A stretch of DNA of 64,000 nucleotides, from positions 62,001 through 126,000 of the forward strand of contig GG745370.1 in the NCBI GenBank assembly GCA_000151295.1, in the 5' to 3' direction. Below are positions 21,666-31,604 of the stretch, in pieces (within the stretch, counting starts at the first letter, position 1; each line of letters begins with the position of its first letter). Source of the DNA: Allomyces macrogynus ATCC 38327 (taxonomy: Eukaryota > Blastocladiomycota > Blastocladiomycetes > Blastocladiales > Blastocladiaceae). The notes below the pieces were generated by a model. The model was not told where the DNA came from. It did no database searches and saw nothing but the letters and a program-made list of their open reading frames with translations. The translations under genes were made by a program, and so were the position numbers.

Positions 21666-23129
21666 GAATGGTGTAAATGGTGTCGTGCTCGTCGCGCTCT
21701 TCGGTCTGGACGTCCGGACGATCTGGTCGAAGAGAAGGTGACCAGGTCGTGATCGTGGAAAGCAAGCGTCCCTTACGAGATCTCGTGACGGCACACCACC
21801 GTATGGCAACCAATGGAAATCAAGCTGCAACGCGTCACCTGCCCAAGCCTCTTTCCAGTGCCCACAGGATCAGCGGCCTATAAAACTCTGACCCACGGCC
21901 CGGAATTGCTCCCCATCCTCTCAAGGCCAATTGGCTAAGATCATGTGTAGTTTCTGTTCTTTATAGCTTGACAGCTGTAAGTGCCTCAAGGGCACATTTA
22001 TCTGTCATACCGATTTTTGGAGCCAAAGGAGCAGCTGGCGCAATGCCTTTGTTCCACGGGTGTCCCTTGCACTGCAGTACCGCACGGTGACGCCCTGGTA
22101 TCTTCGTACCTTTGCTGGCTTTATTGACAATGAGGCACCCACATGTTTTCGCGCCTAACATTAACTACAGGAAAAGAACATGAATTTTAGCGGGCGATCG
22201 CATTGTCCGCCTGCTCGGACGTCAGCGGGCAGGCGGGTCCACGACCGACTCGGAACCACCGCTGTTGGTTGCGTCATGTCTCAGTGTGACATCCCAGTCG
22301 TCACTCTGCATCTCGCAGTCCTTTGCGCGCGGGCTTGAGTCTCGTTGAGACATGGGGCGTTTGCTCCTGTTGCTCTCTTTGTCCATGAATACAGAGAGCA
22401 GCCCAGGCCTGTTGCAGTCTGCAGTCGCCTTTTGACTAAGGGCTGCACAGCCCACTCCACACCACATCAGGTGAGCTCACTTGTTGACAACTAGTTCCCA
22501 AATGCTCCATTTTTGAACTTTTGTAGTTATGAAGTATTTATTGCACAGTCTTGATTCTGTAACTAGACTCTCTGTGCCAACGTTTGGTCATGTTCCTATT
22601 GTTATGAAATGGGCAGATGCTGCATGCATGCACAATGTCCTGTTGGCTGCCAGAGACAGATTCAAAGCATGATTCATTGCATGCCAAGTGCAATCTGTGA
22701 ATGCACAGCATGAGATGTGTTTTGATATGTTTCAAGTGCAACTGATGCTGTGATGGTTGATGGATGATGACATAAAGACACTTCTCAATTTCCAGCCACT
22801 CAACTATTCTCCTCACTTGACTCCCACCTGCCATCCCCCACAGTGACTTGGTGTGAAGCACTTTACACTCAGTTTGAGAACTGTTTAAAATCGGTTCAGT
22901 AGTTACTGAGATCTGGCCATGGCCAAAATCCATCTATGCCACCTGGATTGTCATCCATCAAGGTGGCATTCAGCTGCATGCCCCAACTGCCACCTGCCAA
23001 TTGTGTTGTCAACCCATCTGATCCACCTGGGCTTGGAGATTTGTCTCACTGGCTTGCTCCTGTGCACAAGTGATTCTTGAAGTGCAGCACAACATGGTAT
23101 GTGGCATGGTCCCAACACAGCTCTTGTAC
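21666..23129. other. AT-richer island, no intact gene
   Basis: By eye the composition is lower in GC than the neighbouring genes, with no ORF I trust. It probably includes upstream decayed parts of the Gypsy-like element whose integrase end follows at 23130; short stretches on the plus strand are in broken frames. Confidence 0.5.
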
Positions 23130-23600
23130 TTGCCCAAGGTTGGGAGTTCTGTGCTGCTCAGTACCAAGAACTTGAACCCAGAAATGACCAACTTGCCAGG
23201 CATGTGCAAGGTCCAAGTTAGCTTTGTTGGCCCATTCCATGTCCTCAAGCAGGTCACGCCTGTAAGCTTCTGTGTTGAGCTGCCTCTCAATTGGTGCACC
23301 CATGGTCTACATGTTCCATGTGGATCTACTTTAATGTGCTCCCATCAAAGATCAGGCTCAACTGGCGCCAGTTCCCACTGCAGTCATGCTGGTACCAGCA
23401 CAGGCTGTTGCTGCCACAGTTCCTGCTCAAGTAACAACACCAGCAGTCATTGCTCCTGCTCAAGTACTGACACCACAACAGCTCTGACCAACTTCATTGC
23501 TGCTGATTCTGCCACCCAGCCAACAGCCAGCTCCAGCTCCTTCAACACTTGTCATGCAACCCATGGTCCTGATACAGTACGATCTGCAACGCCCACAAGG
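23130..23600 (+). mobile_element. Ty3/Gypsy-like retrotransposon remnant (integrase C-terminal region)
   Basis: Within a plus-strand ORF (23070-23660) the segment KVGSSVLLSTKNL, then FVGPFHVLKQVTPVSFCVEL and LHVPCGSTL, follows the order of the Gypsy integrase C-terminus: VGDxVLLSTKNL, a WVGPF-like block, PVAYxLELP, then HxVFHVSLL. Downstream codons switch frame into a Pro/Ala/Gln-rich stretch. No reverse transcriptase, protease or LTR was recognised, so this is a truncated relic. The end point is approximate. Confidence 0.7.
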
Positions 23601-24167
23601 GGTTCTTGGCCGTGGAGGGGAGATCTAATGCGTTCAGGCATCCATGTTTTGACAGTTTAAGTGCACATGACCCCACTGCATCCTATTGATACAGATTTAT
23701 CATGGACACGTGGCTGTCACGACAGCATGTGATGGACCGATTGGTGTTGTTCTCTTGATGGATGTTCTGGCTCTTGTTCGTTTGGGATAAATACATGCTG
23801 GCTCCATGCCCCTGCACAGTCAGCAGCTTTGGTTCTGATAAACCACTTTGGCCCAGTCAGATCTGCAGCAAAATAACTCCCATGCTTTGCGTTTTGTTTG
23901 ACGCTCGCATCCTGGTACAAAAATGATGTGTGACAGGCCTGGTTTGAATCAGTACATCAAGCTGAAGCGGCTCCTGAAATTCCACACTTTATCTGGTTGT
24001 ATGAATTGTTGCATTCGTTTCGCCCTTGCACCACATCGGCAACGCCTTAGTCCCGTCCATTGATGGACGGGTCAACAGCGATGGCCAAGAAGACAGCACC
24101 AGGTAAGTGTCGCCCAAGTCATACTTCATCTCCACTCCATCCTCTACCTCCACCTCCACCCTTCGGA
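23601..24167. other. intergenic, nothing recognised
   Basis: About 570 bp between the retroelement remnant and the next gene. I see no gene, long terminal repeat or strong secondary structure. Confidence 0.4.
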
Positions 24168-27100
24168 TCACACCATGTCGCCCGTTCTCCCCCCCTGGAT
24201 CGGATTCACCAGCGCATGTAACAGCTCCGTGTAATCATGCGCCATCTTCTCGCGGTAGAGCCTGCCCTTGTAACTGACTGGCACCGGCGCGACCCCCCGC
24301 GTCACCGCTGACCCGACCAGCGCAATCGCATCAATCGCATCAATCGCCGCGTGCGCAGCCGCATCCGCCGCATGCAATCTGCGCACCCACGCCGCTCGCG
24401 CGGCGGCCTCGGGCAATAACTGGGTCCGCTGGTCCCAGAACCGCAGAGGCTGCGACGCCGTATACTCGAACGCGATCAGGTCGCCAAGAATGGCTTCACG
24501 CCGGAGAATGGCGGCGGTCGCGCGCTCCCATCGCCGGACCGCGCGCGCTTGGGTCGCGGGCGGTTCGCGGCCGTAGACGATGGCGAGATGCAGACGGTCG
24601 GCAATGGGCATGGCCAGGCGCACGAAAATGCGCTCGAAGCGCGCCTCGATGGGCGCGGTCGTGCGCACGGGACGTGCCGAGTCGGTCGTCGGGGACGATG
24701 GGCGCGTGCGTGCGGGGGAGAGGGACTCCGGGGATCCCGGCCGCGTGATGGGTGCCGACGGGATCGGCGACTGAGTGCGCGGCGACAGCGCAAGCCGCGC
24801 GGTCGGGGACGGCGGACGACTCATGCCGCCCACAAGGGCACCGTCATCCAGCGTGAACGACGGCGAGCGCGCCCCACCGCCAGCGTCACTATCCTCGTCG
24901 TCGTCATCAAGCATCCCGTCGCGCAACTCGGGTGACGACGGCGGGCTCATGGCCTCGAGTACGTTCGTGTTCCAGGACCCGGGGATAAACGACAAGTCGA
25001 GCGCGGAGCGTCGACGGCGATTGAGTTCCGCCTCGTCGTCTGCACCAGTTCCCGCATCGTGCGGCCCCGACATAGGCCTCCCCAAGCGCGTGTCCATGTC
25101 CTCCTTTTCCAAGAAATCCACGCGAGTATGCCGTAGGAAAGCGCGGTACCCCTCGATCGTCAACCGGTTACGGCGCACGCGTACTGTCGTCTGCGGAATG
25201 TACCCACCGAAATTGTACCGGAACGCGTCGTTGCGACTGCTCGGCACCGCGGCCATGGCCGCCGCGCGGTTCTTGGCAAATGCGTCGGCGGCAACGTGAA
25301 TTTCGTGCTGCGAGACGTGTCGCGGCATCATTTGAATGCGGTGCGCGATGGTGCGCGTCTCAATGGTCGACCGCGAGACGAGCGACATGGTCGACTGGTG
25401 CACGAGCTGCGCGGCGAGCGAGTCGTGCGCGATCGCCGGGTACCGCTTGGCCGCGGGCGGTTCCGTCAGGTGCAGTTGCCCGCCGGTCACGGATTGCATG
25501 ATTTCGTCGAAGAGTTCCTCGACCTCTTGCGTGCGTGAGAGCTGGCTATCTAGCTCAGCACAGATGCGTCAGTCGCCAATCCCAAACTCGAACCCAATTT
25601 GCGGAATCAGCGCCGTACCGAGATCCTTGCCCGTGACCTGATCCATTGGCTGCGCCTCGTCCTCGATCCACTGCACCATATCCAGCAACCGAAACGCCAT
25701 CCCGCCGCGCGGATCGCGTCTCGTCATCCTTGGCGGCGCGATCCCCGTCATGTTTCTGAGCGACTCGGCACCTTCGCCACCGTCCCCGGCAACTGCAATG
25801 ATGTACGACGCGTTCAGCGACCGCTGCACCTCGTCTTCGTCGTCCGCGCCCTTCTCGTTCCCTGCCGACGTCGTTGCGACCGCAGCGGCGGCCACCGTCG
25901 CATCCACCATCTCGTACAACCGCATCGGTGACCCGCTCGCGTGCCGCGGGAGGTACCGTTCCTGCGGGACCGCCTTTGTCGCGACCCACTCACGCGTCGG
26001 CGACCGCGCAAACGACGCCATGAGCAGCGGGTCGTCCCCGCCTACGCTCCCCTTGGACCCACCCATCCCCGTCACGACCCCCGTCGCCTCGGCCATCGCC
26101 CTAACCGCGGCCGCCGCGGCCTCCTCCTCGTCCATCCGCTCCCGCGCCTCGCTCGCAACCGCGGCCGTATGCGGCTTACTCGTCGTTGCCGTCCGCGGGG
26201 TCCTTGGCGTCCTCGTCCCCGTCGCGAGCGCGGGTCTCGCATGCATCGCCAACGTATGCGCCAACGCCGCAGGCATCCCGCGTTCCCGCAGCCGCGCGTG
26301 AAATTGCGACTGCGCGTGCAGTTCGCGCTGTACTTCGGCGGCGATGCGCAGTTTCTCCTGAACGCGCGCGATTTCGGGTTCCGGCGCACGGTGCAGGATC
26401 TGGGCCACGGGCTCGTGCGTCATCAGGTGCGCGGTGATGGTGGAGACTATGTCGTCGACATCTTGTAGGATCCGCGGTAAAGGGGGCGCGGGGAGAGAGT
26501 AGCGGCGGCGGATGGCGCCGCCGAGACGCGCTTGCGTGATGAGCGTGGATGGTTTCAGGTGACGGCGCAGGTCGCGCCGGAAGTGGACCAGACATTGTTC
26601 GAAGGTGGCCGCGCGCGGGAGGGTTGCGCGGAGGGATAGGCCTATGGGTGAAGCGGGTGGAGGGTGAGCGAGGGCGCGACGCGGTGGAGGGTGGGTGGAG
26701 GTGGACGGGCAGTACCCATGAAATGGTCACGCATGCGGTGCAACACGTTATCCCGAATCACGCGCAAATTCGCAAACAGCCGCGCGAGCGTCTCCTCGCC
26801 ATCGACTTGCTTCAGCACCGACTTGAGCTTGTCCGAGAACTGCAGCGTCAGCTCCGAGAGAAAGGCAGTCTTCTACTCCTTTGAGTCGTTTCGAACCGTC
26901 AGTCTGCGCTCCGAGCGTGACGAATCCTGCGACTACACACCAAAGTGCCGCGCTCGTCCGGCGAAAGCCACGACAAGTCGTCAAACGTAGCGAGAAGACT
27001 GCAGAACATGGCGGTCGCCGGGGACGGCGCGTCATCAGCGTCGGCGGAGGTTGGGCGTGACGGGTCGTTGACGCCAGTGGGGACGGGGGAAGTCGGTGAG

Positions 27101-27243
27101 CTGGGGCCGCTGGCGTCGCGTTTAGGGCCTGGGGAACTCGGCGCGCCGACGGTGCGTGCTGTGTTGCGTGGCAAGCGAATCAGCATGGCTTCGGGATCCA
27201 CCATAACAGCTTCACTGGCGTACTCGCGAGCTAAAGACCACAT
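24168..27243 (-). CDS. 954-residue protein of unknown function
   Basis: Four exons: 26941-27243, 26716-26872, 25619-26641, 24168-25549; introns 68, 74 and 69 nt, all GT-AG with matching phase. The last intron removes an in-frame TGA at 25569-25571, which supports the model. I do not recognise the family. The first ~100 residues include a Ser/Pro/Asp-rich low-complexity stretch. Residues ~100-300 are helical and charged (LTLQFSDKLKSVLKQVDGEE; EIARVQEKLRIAAEVQREL), probably coiled coil. A conserved-looking block lies near YNFGGYIPQTTVRVRRNRL. A long disordered Ser/Pro/Asp linker (SPPSSPELRDG, DDDDEDSDAGGG) precedes a C-terminal Ala/Arg-rich helical domain. The start at ATG 27243 is the first usable Met after an in-frame stop; an extra 5' exon is possible. 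Confidence 0.7.
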
Positions 27244-28144
27244 CGCCCGTCAGCGCAGTCTGCAACAACTCCACCCCAACGAAAGCCTTGATCGGTCAAC
27301 ATACAACCGGCATCTGCACGTCCTGCAACGAGAAAACACGCTGCGGCTGCGGCGCCGTCACGGTCGTTGCGCGACAGAGACCGCCGAGGTGCGACGCGCC
27401 GCGGATCCGGGCGCTGTTGCGCAGTACGGGTCCTTGATCTGCATGGTTGGATGCGCGGCGGAAGGATGCGTTCCCGGACGCATTAAGAAGGCTGGAGGGC
27501 ATGGCTGGTTGCAAACTGGCGGGCGTGTCGAGGCGTAGTGGTGCTGGAAGCGGCCAAGGCAGGGTCGCCGAGTAGCTGAAGCCTTGCTGAGCAGATTGCG
27601 CCAAGTGCTGAGTGCTGGAAGTGTGATGGTTGGCGATATTTTTGCTAGCACCGTCATGACCATAGCCGACATTCAGCGATGTGATCATGGCGACGATGAT
27701 GTGGTCGTGGTATGTCTAATCGGATCTTCTTGCTGCCCGCACCGACCGACCCACCGAGCGCCAGCGAAGGCCTCGCTCTCGAGTTTTACCAACCACTCCA
27801 CTCCATCGGCGCGGCGGCAGCGACGGCGGTCGTGGGCCTCGGGTGCGTCTCTGTTGTTTTGATGCAGACAGGGGCACAATGGGGCGCGACAGGGCGCGAC
27901 GGACCCGTGTCCCGGTGGAGAAGATCCGCAGCGACGACAACGCAACGATCGGGCGCCTTGAGCCGGCCCTGGGAGCGGCCGACCGGTGGGGCAAGCCGCC
28001 CAACGTCCTGGTCGCGGTTTGAGGCTTTTCTCTCTGACTGGTGTGTGCTATCCACGACGCATGATCGTCCAAGACTGACAGAACAAGCGAGAGCAAAACT
28101 GTGCCCGTGTATGGGCCACTTGTATTCCAAAAACCTCCCCGTGA
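27244..28144. other. intergenic, possible unplaced 5' exon
   Basis: About 900 bp with no assignable gene. A minus-strand open stretch (27296-27688) lies just upstream of the 954-residue gene and could contribute a 5' exon, but I found no junction in phase. Confidence 0.4.
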
Positions 28145-29477
28145 CTAGTTGCGCACAAACGTCGCGTCAATCTGCTTGATCCACGGAATCAGCACCTTGA
28201 CACGCGTGCGGTACGACGCGCCCGCCGATTTTTGCAGCGGGTTGCCCTCGAGATAAATGGTCTCGAGCTTGGCCAGGTCCTTAGTCTGCGCCTCGACGGC
28301 GTCCCAGTCGTCGAGGTGGTTGTACGAGATCTACACAGAGCGGCGTCAGTCATTCGAAACTGCTCGATTCGTCTTCCCGAAAGCGTAACGTACCCAGAGC
28401 TCCTCGAGGTTGACCAAATGCGCGATATTCTCGAGTTTCGAAATGCGGTTATTGCATACGTCGAGCACGCGTAGCTTGCCGTTATTCTCCAAGTGCGCGA
28501 GCTCGAGCACGCCATTGTGCGACATGTAGAGTTCTTCGAGGTTCGGCAAGTTCTCGAGGCCTGTCAGGTCGACGATGCGATTCGACTGGATACTGAGCAG
28601 CGTCAGGTTTTGCAGCGACGCGAGACCGGCGAGCGACGTGATCTTGTTCTTGCCGAGCCACAATTGCGTGAGGTTGGTCAGGTGGTCGAGGTTCTCGATT
28701 GTCTGGAGGTGGATGTGATGGGTTAGAATTTCTGGGAGCAGGAAGTAGAAAAGGGGATGGCGCGCGTACTCGGATGCGGTTCGCGCCAAGCTCGAGGTTG
28801 CGCAGACTGGTCAGGCCGTCGAGGTGCTCGATGGTGGAGATTTTGTTGGCGACAAAATAGAGGTCGGTCAGGTTGTTGAGTTTGTCAAAGACACCTTTTG
28901 GGATGCGCTTGATCTTGTTGAACGAAAGGTCGAGCGTTCTAGCGCATCGCAATCAGCACCGAGCAAGCAACACGACCACCGGTTGAGAAATGCGCACGTA
29001 CTCGAGCTTCTCAAATGCAGCCAGCGCATGAATCTTGGCAATCCGGTTATCATACAAGTCCAGCTCGCGCAAGTTGCCCGCGAGTCCATCGATCCCCTCG
29101 ATATGCGCAAACAGGTTTTGCCGCATCCCGAGCCGCTCGAGCTGTGTTAGCCGGCCGAGCCCTAGCGCCGCCATGTCGCGCAACCGGCAGTGCGTGAGGT
29201 CGAGATCGGGGCAGTTGTCGGGCACGTCAGCAAGGAAAACGGATTCGTCGACGATTTCCTCGGCACCGACGGCTGTGGTCGTGGCGTCGTCGTCGTCGGC
29301 ATGGCGCTCGTCTTCCGAATGGTCGTCGTGGTCGTCGTGGTCGTCGGCATCGTGTGCGGGCAGCGGGTGCGCGACACGCACGGCGCCGAGGGACGTGATG
29401 AGCGCATCGGTGGCGCCGTTGGCGTCGGCGGCGGGCTCGAGGCGCGGCGAGCGGTCGGGCACGTCGGTTTGGTCCAT
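28145..29477 (-). CDS. SDS22: protein phosphatase 1 regulatory subunit SDS22 (leucine-rich repeats)
   Basis: Four exons: 29002-29477, 28770-28938, 28394-28702, 28145-28330; introns 63, 67 and 63 nt; 319 residues (yeast 338, human PPP1R7 360). SDS22 binds PP1 catalytic subunit and controls its maturation and mitotic targeting (family knowledge). An acidic, His-rich N-terminal region (DADDHDDHDDHSEDERHADD) precedes tandem 22-residue leucine-rich repeats of the SDS22 class from about residue 95, e.g. LETLDLSFNKIKRIP, LYFVANKISTIEHLDGL, LWLGKNKITSLAGLASL, LRVLDVCNNRISKLENI. The C-terminal cap is SDS22-like (YLEGNPLQ, then IPWIKQIDATFVRN). The donor of intron 1 is GTACGT inside Glu-Tyr codons; using it restores phase. 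Confidence 0.95.
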
Positions 29478-29935
29478 GTGCGGCAGGTTGGCGGGTGCGG
29501 GCGGGATCGTGGCGGGCAGAGGTGAGGGAGTTCGTCGATGTCAGCGACGTCGAGCTGAGCGATGAGGTGAGCGTGCGGTGCGGTGGCGTGCGGTGGGCGT
29601 GCGGTGGGCCGGACACGTGCAGTGGCGGTGCGAGACACCAGGTGAGAGACGCGTGTGCCAGTCACGCCTCTGTGACGCGGCGTGCCCGGCCACCGCCGAC
29701 AACCGCGCGCCATCGCCCCGCCGATGGCTGCGCTCGCCATCTTCGACGACAAGGACACGCTCCACCGCCACGCATGCACCGTGCAACTCAACCAACCAAC
29801 GACACGGCACTCGCAACACCGACCCGCACGGTCGCGCTCACCACGCTCTCGCCCACCCAACCGACTCCAACCAACAACCAGCCGCCAAAGTGCCAGATTG
29901 GTGGGTCTGCTCCGCACTCTGCTGCACGCTCCACC
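29478..29935. promoter_or_regulatory. divergent intergenic region, likely bidirectional promoter
   Basis: 458 bp between the SDS22 start and the aminotransferase-like start, which point away from each other. No clear TATA element; composition GC-rich with Pro/Thr-like direct word repeats. The assignment rests on arrangement only. Confidence 0.4.
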
Positions 29936-31246
29936 ATGCTCCTGACCCGGCTCGCTGCAACTTCAACCTCTGCACGCGCTCTGCAAGGCCTATCCCTGCG
30001 ACCAAAGCTCTCCACCGTTCAATTTGCCCGCACCATGGCCAACTTGACGTCGCCCGTGATTCCTGGTGCGCCTGTGTTCCGCATCGCCAAGGCCGACCGC
30101 TGCAAGGGCTGACCAAGTACGCGCCGACTAGTCGCTGCTCGCTGGACCGCGTCGCCAACCGCGTCCGCCGCGCCCGTCACCGCTGAGATCACAGTCGAGA
30201 CGACCAATGTGCCAGGCGATTCGAATATTTGGTTGTTGGCGCTGCCGCGCGGTACGTTTTCGAAAGCGTCGACCGAGATGTTCCCCGAGTTTCTGCTTGC
30301 TGACAACATGTCGCGCCTTTCTTAGGTGCCTACACAGGCGCACGGTGCGTGCACTATTCGTTGTCCACACGACGCGAACAACCTGGACTCCACGCTGACC
30401 CTCCACTCGCGGAACTCCTCCAGGACCGTGCAGCAATCGCACATTTTCGACTATCAAGGGCACATCCAACGCACCGCGACCTCGCTCGCGAAAATGCAGC
30501 CCCCCTCTACCCCCCTCGAACGGCACCTGACCGACCCGCCCACACTCGCCACCTGGCTCCGCCCCGTCGCGCGCGCCGCCCTCTCGTCCTACTACCTCAC
30601 CAACCCGACCCTCCCCAACCACGCCGAAACCAAAATCACCTGGCTCGTCGCGTCCGACGGCACCCTGGCCGTGCACTGCACGCACCTGAAAGCGCCCGGC
30701 CCGGCCCCAACTTCGGGGCAAACCAAAGCCATCCTCGCACTCGGCGCAGGCCACCGCGGTAACGCCGCGGCCAAGGATTCCGCGTGGGTGTCCGGGCGGC
30801 AGGCGCTAATTGACGCGTACCTGACGCCGGACGTGAACGAGGTGGTCCTCGTCGACGGCAGCGACGTGTACGAAGGGCTCTCGTCCAACTTTATTGCGGT
30901 GGTGGAGAAACCCGACGGGGAGGTGGTGTTGCAATCGGCGCCGTTGGACGCGGTGCTCACGGGCACGATTTTGCGCGCGGTGATTGAGGATGAGAAGACG
31001 AAAGGCGTGGCGAGGGTCGAGTTTGCGTTCCCGCAGGTGGCCGAGGTCGGGACCAAGTGGAGGGCGGCGGCAGTCACGTCGACGTCGCGTCTGGTCACGC
31101 CGATTCGGACGGTGGAGATCGTGGATGTCGGCTCGGGCAAGGTGGAGAAGATGGTCGAGCTGGATGCGCAGCATCCGGTGCTGGTCAAGGTCATGCAGAA
31201 CGTGCAGGAGCAGGTCGTTGCGCGCGCCGAAAAGATTCTCGACTGA
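29936..31246 (+). CDS. class-IV (fold-type IV) PLP aminotransferase-like protein, likely mitochondrial
   Basis: Four exons: 29936-30065, 30132-30251, 30326-30344, 30424-31246; introns 66, 74 and 79 nt; 363 residues. The third exon is only 19 nt; with it the family motif reads LPRGAYTGARTV, whereas skipping it breaks the frame. The PLP Lys is probably the one in AAAKDSAWV, and the phosphate-binding/structural motif is YEGLSSNFIAVV, as in the branched-chain/D-amino-acid/aminodeoxychorismate lyase superfamily. Similar plant and fungal proteins are annotated only as D-aminoacid-aminotransferase-like, so the substrate is open. The N-terminus (MLLTRLAATSTSARALQG) is basic and hydroxylated like a mitochondrial presequence; ATG 30035 could give a cytosolic form. 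Divergent from SDS22, convergent with the SNF2/RING gene. Confidence 0.85.
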
Positions 31247-31604
31247 GGAGGTGAGGAGCGGGCACGCGGCCCCGTCGTGGGCCGGACGTTTGCGCGCGCC
31301 GGTGCCGCTGTCGTGAAGAAGGAAAGGAGGGAGACACGATTGAATACATGGCTCATTTTGCAGTCGTCGAACGTTGGGGAAGCGACGCCCGACATCGTCG
31401 AGCAATAGACACTCCTTTCTGGTGGGCTTGCCGCGACGTGCATGGCCAAACGACAATCGAGCAGCGAGACCAACGACAAAAACAGAACACGCATCGATTT
31501 CCAAACAACCGGTTCCAAACAACCCGCAAAACTCCCAACGACAACAACAACACGAACATAAACGCGAACATCGTCACCCTCGATCTCCTCGCCCCACAAC
31601 TTAC
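31247..31604. other. convergent 3' intergenic region
   Basis: 358 bp between two converging stop codons. Expected to hold both 3' UTRs. No gene or terminator-like structure recognised. Confidence 0.5.

Noticed and set aside
23340..23600. Ser/Thr/Cys-rich peptide after the Gypsy integrase block
   Set aside because: The Cys/Ser run is a frame artefact of Pro/Ala/Gln-type repeats; the third frame gives a more natural sequence. Not a separate gene.
25569..25571. In-frame TGA suggesting a split or recoded gene
   Set aside because: A 69-nt GT-AG intron (25550-25618) in correct phase removes it, in line with other introns of the window; recoding is unnecessary.
30110..30112. TGA suggesting the aminotransferase-like gene is a pseudogene
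   Set aside because: It falls inside a 66-nt intron (30066-30131) whose removal restores the conserved frame.
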